The notes under the pieces are model-generated. The model was not told the origin of the DNA, did no database searches, and saw only the letters and a program-made list of their open reading frames with translations. Below are positions 35,032-42,609 of a stretch of 52,106 bases of DNA, in pieces. The stretch comes from an uncultured Clostridia bacterium (GTDB lineage Bacteria; Bacillota; Clostridia; Christensenellales; Aristaeellaceae). The stretch is taken from the NCBI GenBank assembly GCA_947165425.1, contig CAMVAJ010000011.1, positions 1 to 52,106 of the forward strand, in the 5' to 3' direction. A program made the position numbers and the translations under genes. Each line of letters opens with the position of its first letter. The first letter of the stretch is position 1.

Positions 35032-37125
35032 ATGGCTGACTATCAGACGACCAGTATCCGGAACATCGCCCTCATGGGGCATGGCGGCGAGGGCAAGACC
35101 ACGCTCACCGAGGCGATGCTCTTCGCCGCCCATATGATCGACCGCCAGGGCAAGGTGGAGGACGGCAACACCACCACCGACTTTGAGCCCGAGGAGATCA
35201 AGCGCCACAACTCCATCTCCGCCGCCGTCGCGCCCGTGGAATGGAACGGCAAGGTGATCAACGTGGTGGACGTCCCCGGCTACTTTGACTTCATCGGCGA
35301 GGTCGTCGGCCCCCTGCGCGTGGTGGAGACCGCCGGCATCGTGATCAGCGCCGCCACCGGCCTGTCCGTGGGCGCCGAGAAGGCCTTCAAGAACGCCGAG
35401 AAGGCCAACGTCTGCCGCATGGTCATCGTCAACCAGATGGACAAGGAGCACGCCAACTTCGACCAGCTGGTGGAGGAGCTCCGCAGCGTCCACGGCTCCA
35501 GCGTCGTGCCGGTGCTGCTGCCCCTGGGCGACGGCCCCGCCTTCCGCGGCGTGGTGAACGTCCTGGACCAGAAGGCCTACGAGGGCGCCTACGACAAGAG
35601 CAAGGAGATCCCGATGCCCGCCGATATGAAGGATCGGGTTCAGGCCGCCTATGAGAAGCTCGTCGAGGAGGCCGCCGCCACTGACGAGGCCCTGATGGAG
35701 AAGTACTTCGAGGAGGGCGAGCTCTCCCACGAGGAGGTTCTCGCCGGCTTCCACAAGGGCATGAAGGACGGCGCCATCGTGCCCGTCGTGGCCGTCTCCG
35801 CCGCCACCGGCGTGGGCATCGCCCGCATGATGGACATGATCGCCAAGTATATGCCCTCCCCGGCCCACAACCAGGCCGAGCACAAGGGCGTCGATCCCCG
35901 CACCGGCGAGGAGACCGCCCGCGTCTCCAGCGACGATCAGCCCTTCTCCGCCTTCGTCTACAAGACCATCGCGGACCCCTTCATGGGCAAGCTGAGCCTG
36001 ATCCGCATTTTCTCCGGCAAGCTGACCGGCGGCATCTCCCTCTACAACGTGAACAAGGAGAAGACCGAGAAGATCTCCGGCATCTCCGTCATGCGCGGCA
36101 AGAAGCAGATCACCAAGCAGGAGCTGCACGCGGGCGACCTGGGCGCGCTGGCAAAGCTCCAGTTCACCTCCACCGGCGACACCCTCTGTGATCCGAACCA
36201 CCCGATCCTCTACCCGGCCCTCGAGTTCCCGCGCCCCTGCTTCTCCCGCGCCGTCTACGCCGCCAAGCAGGGTGAGGAGGACAAGGTCTTCTCCGGCCTG
36301 AACCGTCTGACCGAGGAGGATCCCTCCCTCGTCATCGAGAAGAACACCGAGACCAACGAGACCCTGCTCTCCGGCCAGAGCGACATGCATCTGGACGTGA
36401 TCAAAAACAAGCTCGAGAGCAAGTTCGGCGCCAAGTGCCTGCTGCAGGATCCCAAGATCCCCTACCGCGAGACCATCCGCAAGACCGTCTCCGTCCAGGG
36501 CCGCCACAAGAAGCAGACCGGCGGTCACGGCCAGTTCGGCGACGTGTGGATCGAGTTCAGCCCCATCACCGACAGCGATACGGACTTCGAGTTCGAGGAC
36601 GCGGTGGTCGGCGGCGCGGTGCCGCGCAACTTCATCCCCTCCGTCGAGAAGGGCCTGCGCGAGAACATCGTCAAGGGCGTGCTGGCGGGCTACCCCATGG
36701 TGCACCTCCACGCGAAGCTGTACGACGGCTCCTACCACCCGGTGGACTCCTCCGAAATGGCCTTCAAGACCGCAGCCCGCATCGCCTACAAGAAGGGCTG
36801 CATGGAAGCCAGCCCCGTCCTGCTCGAGCCCTGGATGCACGTCGAGGTCTCCGTGCCGGATGAGTACATGGGCACCATCATGGGCGACATGAGCTCCAAG
36901 CGCCGCGGCCGCATCATCGGCAGCAACCAGGAGGGCGGCATGCAGCTCGTCATCGCCGAGGCCCCCATGGCCGAGATGACCAAGTACGCCATTGACCTGC
37001 GCTCCATGACCCAGGCCCGCGGCTCCTTCACCCAGCAGTTCGAGCGCTATGAGCAGGTCCCCAGCGACGTGGCCCAGAAGATCATCGCCGCCGCCGCGAA
37101 GGACGAGGACGAGGACGAGGATTGA
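35032..37125 (+). CDS. Elongation factor G-like protein (EF-G paralogue, altered GTPase motifs)
   Basis: A 697-residue five-domain translational GTPase. G1 is GHGGEGKTT (residues 16-24), G3 DVPGYFDF (80-87) and G4 NQMD (134-137). Canonical EF-G has GHIDAGKTT, DTPGHVDF and NKMD. Tyr84 replaces the catalytic His, and Gln replaces the NKxD Lys. The switch I region reads KRHNSISAAVAPVEW instead of RGITI. The rest is conserved: GRHKKQTGGHGQFGDVWIE, GGAVPRNFIPSVEKG and DLRSMTQARGSFTQQFERYE. This matches the EF-G-like group found beside true FusA in many Clostridia. An acidic DEDEDED tail ends it. A strong AAGGAGG precedes the ATG. It may act in ribosome rescue or a specialised translocation step, which is inference. 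Confidence 0.92.
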   Translation: MADYQTTSIRNIALMGHGGEGKTTLTEAMLFAAHMIDRQGKVEDGNTTTDFEPEEIKRHNSISAAVAPVEWNGKVINVVDVPGYFDFIGEVVGPLRVVETAGIVISAATGLSVGAEKAFKNAEKANVCRMVIVNQMDKEHANFDQLVEELRSVHGSSVVPVLLPLGDGPAFRGVVNVLDQKAYEGAYDKSKEIPMPADMKDRVQAAYEKLVEEAAATDEALMEKYFEEGELSHEEVLAGFHKGMKDGAIVPVVAVSAATGVGIARMMDMIAKYMPSPAHNQAEHKGVDPRTGEETARVSSDDQPFSAFVYKTIADPFMGKLSLIRIFSGKLTGGISLYNVNKEKTEKISGISVMRGKKQITKQELHAGDLGALAKLQFTSTGDTLCDPNHPILYPALEFPRPCFSRAVYAAKQGEEDKVFSGLNRLTEEDPSLVIEKNTETNETLLSGQSDMHLDVIKNKLESKFGAKCLLQDPKIPYRETIRKTVSVQGRHKKQTGGHGQFGDVWIEFSPITDSDTDFEFEDAVVGGAVPRNFIPSVEKGLRENIVKGVLAGYPMVHLHAKLYDGSYHPVDSSEMAFKTAARIAYKKGCMEASPVLLEPWMHVEVSVPDEYMGTIMGDMSSKRRGRIIGSNQEGGMQLVIAEAPMAEMTKYAIDLRSMTQARGSFTQQFERYEQVPSDVAQKIIAAAAKDEDEDED

Positions 37126-37171
37126 TCCTCCCCCTGCGCGAAAGCGCGGAATCCCCATTTCAAATCAGCAA

Positions 37172-37206
37172 CCCCATCCGGCCAGTCTGGCGGATGGGGC
37201 TTTTCA
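37172..37206 (+). terminator. Terminator of the EF-G paralogue gene
   Basis: Stem CCCCATCCG plus inner CCAG pairing with CTGGCGGATGGGG (one bulged G), followed by CTTTTC. Confidence 0.85.
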
Positions 37207-37240
37207 TGCTGTGAACCATCCCCATCGCTCTGGGTACCGG

Positions 37241-37290
37241 ACCTCATCCACCGCTGCGGCGGTCCCCCTTCCCCTAAAGGGGAAGGCAGG
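37241..37290 (+). repeat. REP-like double-hairpin repeat, copy A
   Basis: ACCTCATCC then hairpin ACCGC/GCGGT, then CCCC and hairpin CCTTCCCC-TAAA-GGGGAAGG. Copies in the same format lie inverted at 37417-37480 and, degenerate, at 41554-41602. No gene is found in 37126-37495. Confidence 0.75.
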
Positions 37291-37416
37291 GCTTTGTACA
37301 TTTGCCGTGTTGATGAGATTCCTTCTATCGGCAACCATCTCACGATTGTTTCTCACTGAGGAAAGCCATGGATGAAAACATATTGTATTTGGGATCTTAC
37401 CCAAAGTACAGTAATC

Positions 37417-37480
37417 AAAAACCTTCCCCTTTAGGGGAAGGGCGACCATCGCCCCCACAGGGGCGATGGTGGATGAGGTT
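37417..37480 (-). repeat. REP-like double-hairpin repeat, copy B (inverted)
   Basis: On the minus strand it reads ACCTCATCC, a hairpin of ACCATCGCCCC/GGGGCGATGGT, then CGCCCTTCCCC-TAAA-GGGGAAGG and a T-run. The second hairpin is identical to copy A. The first differs but keeps its pairing. It ends beside the capD stop. The 126 bases between copies A and B show no gene. Confidence 0.75.
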
Positions 37481-37495
37481 CGTCTTCTGTCCTGT

Positions 37496-39466
37496 TTAGC
37501 CCTGCGCCGCCCGCATCTCCTCGGCCTCGACGGCCCTGCGGTTGACCTCCTCGGGGGTGTGGTAGGTGGGGACGACGCGCATCAGCGCCTCCCGGACCGC
37601 GCGGTTGGACTGGGTGGCCAGCGCCTCGCGCAGGACGGCCAGCTTCTCGTCGATCTCCGCCTGGGACAGCGGCTTGTCCCGCTCGACGAAGATCATGTCG
37701 CTGTCGGTCTTGTCCAGCTCCTCGGTCTTGATCAGCAGCTCCTCATAGAGCTTCTCGCCCGGGCGCAGACCCGTCTCCACGATGTCGATGTCGCGGTAGG
37801 GCTGCAGGCCGCTCAGGCGAATCATGTTCTCCGCCAGGTCGAGGATCTTCACCGGCTTGCCCATGTCCAGCACGTAGAGCTCGCCCCGCTGCGCCATGGC
37901 GCCGCTGGTCATCACCAGCTGGGAGGCCTCCGGGATCGTCATGAAGTAGCGCACGATGCGCTTGTCCGTGATGGTCACCGGCCCGCCGGCGGCGATCTGC
38001 CGCTTGAAGAGCGGGATCACCGAGCCATTGGAGCCCAGCACGTTGCCGAAGCGCGTCGCGCAGTAGGTCGTGACCGCGCTCTGCCGGCTCTGGACGATCA
38101 TCTCGCACAGGCGCTTGGTCGCGCCCATCACGTTGGTGGGGTTGACCGCCTTGTCCGTGGAGACCATGATGAAGCGCTTCACGCCGTATTTCTCGCAGGC
38201 CTCCACCAGGTTCAGCGTGCCGAAGACGTTGTTGTTCACCGCCTCGCAGACGTTGCGCTCCATCAGCGGCACGTGCTTGTGGGCCGCGGCGTGGAGCACG
38301 ATGTCCGGCGTGTGCTCCCGAAGGATCTTCTCCAGACCCTCCCGGTCGCAGACGCTGGCGATCTCCACGCGCAGGTTCAGCTCGTCCCCGTAGCGGGTCC
38401 GCAGCTCCTGCTGGATGTCGTAGGCCCCGTTCTCATACACGTCCAGAATCACGAGCCGGGCCGGGCCGCAGCGCGCAATCTGCCGCGCCAGCTCCGAGCC
38501 GATGGAGCCGCCACCGCCCGTGATCAGCACGTTCTTGCCCCGGTACCAGGCCATGGTCTTCTCGTCCAGGAACTGGGTCGCGCTGCGGAAGAGCAGATCT
38601 TCCACCGCGAAGTCCCGGATGTGCCGCCTTCCGCTCTCGTCCAGGGTCGGATAGTCGTAGGCCTTGATCTTGTAGCCGAAGCCCTCGTAGATCTTATACA
38701 GCTCCGCCCGCTTCTCGTTGGAGGTGTTGGGCAGGGCGAAGACGACCTCCTGCACCTCCCGCGCCAGCAGCCGCTCGTGCAGCCCCTCCCCGTTGGGCAG
38801 CACCGGGATGCCGTAGACCTCCCGGCCCACCTTCTCCCGGTCGATATCCACGAAGCAGACCGGCTCGTAGGTGGCCTTCGGGTTCTGCAGCAGCTCGTCG
38901 GCCAGCATCGCGCCCACGCTCCCCGCGCCGATGATCGCGATCTTCACCCGCGGGTTGCCCGGCGCGGCCTGCTCGTCCGCGAAGACCGCGCCCGTGAGCC
39001 CCCGCAGGAGCTTCAGAGCGGCCCGCTCGATCCGGCCGCCGCTGGTGCGGTTCTGGTAGACCCACTGGTAGAGCAGCCGGATGGCGATGCAGGCCAGCAG
39101 GTTCAGCGTGAAGAGCGACACCGCCCGGACAAAGGTGATCGTCCGGGGGAAGAAAAAGCGCAGCAGGATGAAGGCCGCCGCCGCCGCCGCGTCCGCGGCC
39201 AGGAGGCGGATGTACTCCTTCGCCCCCGCGTAGCGCCAGATCTGGCTGTAGACCTTCGCAGCCATGCGGGCGGCCACGATGCAGCCGTAGCTGACCAGGA
39301 TGTGCACCGCCGCCAGGGGCGGGTTCAGCCGGTCCAGGTGGCTCGGATAAATCACCAGGATGAAAAGCGCCACAAAGGCGTAAATCAGCGTGTCATAGCT
39401 CCACAGCACCCACCGCCGCGGGTTGGGATGGAACCCGGACTTCGGGGTATGTTCGCGCTGCTGCAT
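37496..39466 (-). CDS. CapD/FlaA1-like nucleoside-diphosphate-sugar dehydratase/epimerase (membrane)
   Basis: A 656-residue polysaccharide-biosynthesis protein. Four membrane helices lie within residues 20-140, then come a first Rossmann-like domain (VKIAIIGAGSVGAMLADELL) and an extended SDR domain. The latter has NAD motif VLITGGGGSIGSELARQI at about 305-322, HAAAHKHVPLMERN and the SMxK-type catalytic stretch MVSTDKAVNPTNVMGATKRL. GLRPGEKLYEELL closes it. The family (PglF/WbpM/CapD) makes 4-keto-6-deoxy UDP-sugars by 4,6-dehydration at the inner membrane. It is downstream of trkH-trkA with 40 bases between and its own GAGAGGA, so likely co-transcribed. No glycosyltransferases are adjacent. 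Confidence 0.92.
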   Translation of the reverse strand: MQQREHTPKSGFHPNPRRWVLWSYDTLIYAFVALFILVIYPSHLDRLNPPLAAVHILVSYGCIVAARMAAKVYSQIWRYAGAKEYIRLLAADAAAAAAFILLRFFFPRTITFVRAVSLFTLNLLACIAIRLLYQWVYQNRTSGGRIERAALKLLRGLTGAVFADEQAAPGNPRVKIAIIGAGSVGAMLADELLQNPKATYEPVCFVDIDREKVGREVYGIPVLPNGEGLHERLLAREVQEVVFALPNTSNEKRAELYKIYEGFGYKIKAYDYPTLDESGRRHIRDFAVEDLLFRSATQFLDEKTMAWYRGKNVLITGGGGSIGSELARQIARCGPARLVILDVYENGAYDIQQELRTRYGDELNLRVEIASVCDREGLEKILREHTPDIVLHAAAHKHVPLMERNVCEAVNNNVFGTLNLVEACEKYGVKRFIMVSTDKAVNPTNVMGATKRLCEMIVQSRQSAVTTYCATRFGNVLGSNGSVIPLFKRQIAAGGPVTITDKRIVRYFMTIPEASQLVMTSGAMAQRGELYVLDMGKPVKILDLAENMIRLSGLQPYRDIDIVETGLRPGEKLYEELLIKTEELDKTDSDMIFVERDKPLSQAEIDEKLAVLREALATQSNRAVREALMRVVPTYHTPEEVNRRAVEAEEMRAAQG

Positions 39467-39506
39467 GATAACCGTCCTCTCACATCAGCCTCTGGCCGCT
39501 CGGGCG

Positions 39507-40154
39507 TCACAGGCGGAAGCACTTCTGCACGTCCCGCCACCGGCCCAGCACCAGGATCGTCTGGTTCTCGTGCAGGACGGTCTCGCCGGTGACCGCCATG
39601 CTGGGGTTGCCGTCGCCCCGCACCGCCAGCAGGTTCAGGTTGAAGCGCTTGCGGATGTCCAGGCCGCCGACCGACTTGCCGTTCCACTCCTCCGGGACGG
39701 AGACGTCGTAGATGGCGTACTCGCTGTCCAGGGCGATATAGTCCAGCACGTGGTCCGTCACAAAACGAAGCACGGCCCAGGCCGCCAGCTGCTTCTCCGG
39801 GTAGATGACCTCGTCCGCGCCGTTGCGCAGGAGAAATTTCCGCTGCACCTCCCGGGAGGCCTGGGAGATGACCTTCTTCGCGCCCAGCTCCTTGAGGAGG
39901 GAGGTGGTCACCAGCGAGCTCTGGAAGTCCTCGTCGATGGCGACGAAGCAGACGTCGTAGTTGTCCACGCCCAGGGAGCGCAGGAAAAGCTCGCTGGTCG
40001 CGTCGCCGATCTGGGCGTCGGTCACGATGGGCAGAGCGTCGTTGACCTTCTGCTCGTCCCGATCCACCGCCATGACCTCGTACTGCAGCTCGTGCAGCTT
40101 TTCCGCCAGGCTCATGCCGAAATGGCCCAGCCCGATCAAGAGCACCGATTTCAT
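39507..40154 (-). CDS. trkA: Potassium uptake regulatory subunit TrkA/KtrA
   Basis: A 215-residue cytosolic RCK protein gating the TrkH/KtrB channel. The N-terminal Rossmann motif LLIGLGHFGMSLAEKL binds nucleotide, DRDEQKVNDALPIV gives the ribose-binding Asp, and VCFVAIDEDFQSSLVTTSLLKELG follows. The C-terminal RCK_C domain ends GNPSMAVTGETVLHENQTILVLGRWRDVQKCFRL. The length matches KtrA/KtrC. AGGAGG lies upstream. The gene begins 16 bases after trkH. Confidence 0.94.
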   Translation of the reverse strand: MKSVLLIGLGHFGMSLAEKLHELQYEVMAVDRDEQKVNDALPIVTDAQIGDATSELFLRSLGVDNYDVCFVAIDEDFQSSLVTTSLLKELGAKKVISQASREVQRKFLLRNGADEVIYPEKQLAAWAVLRFVTDHVLDYIALDSEYAIYDVSVPEEWNGKSVGGLDIRKRFNLNLLAVRGDGNPSMAVTGETVLHENQTILVLGRWRDVQKCFRL

Positions 40155-40170
40155 ATGCTTTCCTCCTGTT

Positions 40171-41496
40171 TCAGCCGACCGTTACTTTTTCAAGGGGTTT
40201 GACGCTGCGGGCCGTGGCGCGCACGGGCTGCGCCGCGTAGATCAGCGTCAGGCCGCCCACGCGGCCCAAAAACATCAGCACGATGAGAATCCCGCGGGAC
40301 AGCATCCCGAGGCTGCTGGTGATGCCGTGGGTCACGCCCACGGTGCCCAGGGCCGACGCGGTCTCGAAGAGGCACGTGAGCAGCGGCAGGCCCTCGACCC
40401 GGCTGATGACCACCGCGCTGACCGAGAAGAGCAGGGCGTACATGATCAGGATCGCCATGGCGTGGCGGACCGTCTCGTCCGCGAAGCGCCGGCCGAAACA
40501 CTCCGGGCTCTCCTTCCGCCGGAAGACCGACCAGGCCGCGATCAGCGCCACCGCCACGGTGGTGGTCTTCATGCCGCCCGCCGTGGAGCCCGGGGAGCCG
40601 CCGATCAGCATCCAGAGGATCATCATCGCCTGGCCGCTGTCGGACATGGCCGCCAGGTCCACGGTGTTGAAACCCGCCGTGCGGAGCGTCACCGACTGGA
40701 ACAGCGAGGGCAGCACGCGCTGGGACAGCGGCATCTCCCGCATCTCCATCAGCAGGAACCACAGGAACGGGAGCAGCACCAGAATCCCGGAGGTCACCAG
40801 CACCAGCTTGCTCTGCAGCCGATACTGGCGGAAGCGCAGCCGGTGCTCCCGGATATCGTTCCAGACCAGGAAGCCGATGCCGCCGATGGTGATCAGCAGG
40901 ATCACCGCCACGTTGACCAGCACGTCCTGCCCCCACCCCGTCAGGGAGGAGAAGGGGCCGCCCTCGACGCCCATCAGGTCGAAGCCGGCGTTGCAGAAGG
41001 CCGAGATCGCGTGGAAAAAGCTGTACCAGATACCCCTCCCCCAGCCGAAGCGCGGGATGAAGGCGGGCATCAGCAGCAGCGCGCCCGCCGCCTCGAAGGC
41101 CAGCGTCGAGAGGACGATGAACCGCGTCAGCCGGACGATGCCGCCCACCTGCGGCGCGGAGATCGACTCCTGCATGATGCTGCGCTGCATCAGCCCGATC
41201 TTCCGGCCGGAGAGGAAGGACATCATCACCGCCGCGGTGACCACGCCCAGGCCGCCCACCTGGATCAGCGCGAGGATCACCGCCTGGCCGAAGGGCGTCC
41301 AGGCCGTCCCCGTGTCCCGCACCACCAGGCCCGTGACGCACACCGCCGACGTGGCCGTGAACAGGCAGTCCGAAAAGCCCGCCGAACCCGGCGTGGCGCT
41401 CGCCGCCGGGATCATCAGCAGCAGGGTCCCCAGCAGGATCATCACCACAAAGCCGGAGGCGATGACCTGAAAGCTCGACATCCGAAATCTGTCCAT
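40171..41496 (-). CDS. trkH: Potassium transporter subunit TrkH/KtrB
   Basis: A 441-residue integral membrane protein with four pore repeats. Selectivity-filter segments are TATSAVCVTGLVV, HAISAFCNAGFDL, SVTLRTAGFNTVD and TASALGTVGVTHG, each with the conserved central Gly or its substitute. About 8-10 membrane helices. With TrkA it forms a low-affinity, ligand-gated K+ (Na+-coupled) uptake system. The ATG 41496 has only a weak AAGGG upstream. A TATAAG lies just before it, raising a doubtful possibility of a near-leaderless message. ATG 41481 is an alternative start. A degenerate REP copy lies upstream. Confidence 0.94.
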   Translation of the reverse strand: MDRFRMSSFQVIASGFVVMILLGTLLLMIPAASATPGSAGFSDCLFTATSAVCVTGLVVRDTGTAWTPFGQAVILALIQVGGLGVVTAAVMMSFLSGRKIGLMQRSIMQESISAPQVGGIVRLTRFIVLSTLAFEAAGALLLMPAFIPRFGWGRGIWYSFFHAISAFCNAGFDLMGVEGGPFSSLTGWGQDVLVNVAVILLITIGGIGFLVWNDIREHRLRFRQYRLQSKLVLVTSGILVLLPFLWFLLMEMREMPLSQRVLPSLFQSVTLRTAGFNTVDLAAMSDSGQAMMILWMLIGGSPGSTAGGMKTTTVAVALIAAWSVFRRKESPECFGRRFADETVRHAMAILIMYALLFSVSAVVISRVEGLPLLTCLFETASALGTVGVTHGITSSLGMLSRGILIVLMFLGRVGGLTLIYAAQPVRATARSVKPLEKVTVG

Positions 41497-41553
41497 TTTG
41501 ATCTTATAAACCCTTTACTGTGAAATACGGTATCTATTCAGTCGTGCAGTGAA

Positions 41554-41602
41554 ACCTCTCCACCGCAAGCGGTCCCCCTCCGCTTTCAGGGGAGGCTTTT
41601 TC
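41554..41602 (+). repeat. REP-like repeat, degenerate copy C
   Basis: ACCTCTCCACCGC-AAGC-GGTCCCCCTCC, a spacer and GGGGAGGCTTTTT: the same double-hairpin layout as copies A and B with substitutions. It lies between trkH and the histidine phosphatase gene. The gap 41497-41618 holds nothing else recognisable. Confidence 0.6.
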
Positions 41603-41618
41603 CGGCGCGGCCGCCCCG

Positions 41619-42314
41619 TCAGGCCTCGTCCGGCTTCTGCTGGATCACGATCCCGTCGCCGAGGCCCCGGATATGGGCCACGTCGTTGAAGAGATCCAGA
41701 TGCGGATGGACCCAGGCCCCCGGGCAGACCGGGAAGCCGAGGATCGTCACCGAGGTGAAGCCGTAGGTCATCACCGACGCCACATAGGGGAAGGGCAGGG
41801 CGAGCAGGTGCGCCAGCACGCACGCCCCCGAGCCGCCGTGGCTGAAGACCGCCATGGTCCGCTCCTCCTCCGTCTCGCAGCGGAAGCGGGTCCCCTCGTG
41901 CCGGTAGCCCTGCTCCAGCAGCAGGCTGTCGAACTGGCCGGCGATCGCGTCGAAATAATCCTTAGCGGCGTTCTGGGCAAAATAGGGGTGCTCGCGCCAG
42001 TTTTGGGTGTGGAAGTCGAAATCCTCCCGGTCAATCATCCAGTCCCCCAGCGTCCAGGGGTGGCCGTCCATCGGGATGCCCGGCCCGCCCCAGGAGATCT
42101 CGTGCATGTAGGGGAGCGTGGTGACCGGCAGCCCCAGCCGCCGCGCGGTATAGCCCGCCGTCTCCGAGGCCCGGCCGTTGGGCGAGGTGTAGATCGCGCG
42201 GATCCCCTCCCCCGCGAGGCGCTCCGCCGCCGCGGCGGCCTGCAGCCTGCCGGTCCCGGTCAGGCAGTCGCGCTCGTAATCCGGCTCCCCGTGGCGGACA
42301 AAAATGATGCGCAT
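41619..42314 (-). CDS. Histidine phosphatase family protein (phosphoglycerate mutase-like)
   Basis: A 231-residue cytosolic phosphatase. The N-terminal MRIIFVRHGEPDYERD has the RHG nucleophile. IYTSPNGRASETAGYTA is the second conserved block, and AVFSHGGSG supplies the second catalytic His. A long insert (WREHPYFAQNAAKDYFDAIAGQFDSLLLEQ) is typical of clostridial members without known substrate. ATG 42314 is preceded by GGAGG. The frame extends further upstream without a ribosome binding site. It has its own promoter, divergent from galT. Confidence 0.9.
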   Translation of the reverse strand: MRIIFVRHGEPDYERDCLTGTGRLQAAAAAERLAGEGIRAIYTSPNGRASETAGYTARRLGLPVTTLPYMHEISWGGPGIPMDGHPWTLGDWMIDREDFDFHTQNWREHPYFAQNAAKDYFDAIAGQFDSLLLEQGYRHEGTRFRCETEEERTMAVFSHGGSGACVLAHLLALPFPYVASVMTYGFTSVTILGFPVCPGAWVHPHLDLFNDVAHIRGLGDGIVIQQKPDEA

Positions 42315-42374
42315 GGCGTTTCCTCCATCCCCGTTTGCGCAGGCGGCTCCGTCGCGCCCCTCCGCGCTGATGGC

Positions 42375-42403
42375 ATTGTACCGCAAAGGCCGCGTTCCGT
42401 CAA
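42375..42403 (-). promoter_or_regulatory. Promoter of the histidine phosphatase gene
   Basis: On the minus strand TTGACG (42403-42398), a 17-base spacer and TACAAT (42380-42375). Confidence 0.8.
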
Positions 42404-42490
42404 ACCGAATGCGCGTTTTTTTGCGTTTTTCAGCCCGTTTTTTCGGTTTTTGGAGCAGTCCTGACTCCGCTGTTTTTTCTCGCGGCCGTG

Positions 42491-42519
42491 TTGTCTGCGT
42501 CCCGCGTTTATGGTATACT
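42491..42519 (+). promoter_or_regulatory. Promoter of galT
   Basis: TTGTCT (42491-42496), a 17-base spacer and TATACT (42514-42519), preceded by TGG (extended -10). The leader to the ATG at 42610 is about 85 bases. Confidence 0.8.
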
Positions 42520-42609
42520 CATCAACAGATAAGCATCGCGCTGCGCCCCGCGGCAGCCCGGGGCATCCGGACGCCGCGGCGCGTGCCGCGCTTGGGAGGT
42601 TTTGTCTCT

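Noticed and set aside
34927-37158. A 743-codon minus-strand frame opposite the EF-G paralogue
   Set aside because: It lies exactly opposite a conserved gene and has the His/Leu/Val-rich composition typical of antisense frames in GC-rich DNA.
37368-37499. A 43-codon frame starting after a GAGGA, running through REP copy B
   Set aside because: More than half of it is encoded by the repeat, it overlaps the end of the capD-like gene, and it has no recognisable features.
41497-41510. Near-leaderless promoter for trkH (TATAAG just before the ATG)
   Set aside because: No -35 at suitable distance and only a five-of-six -10, so too weak to annotate.
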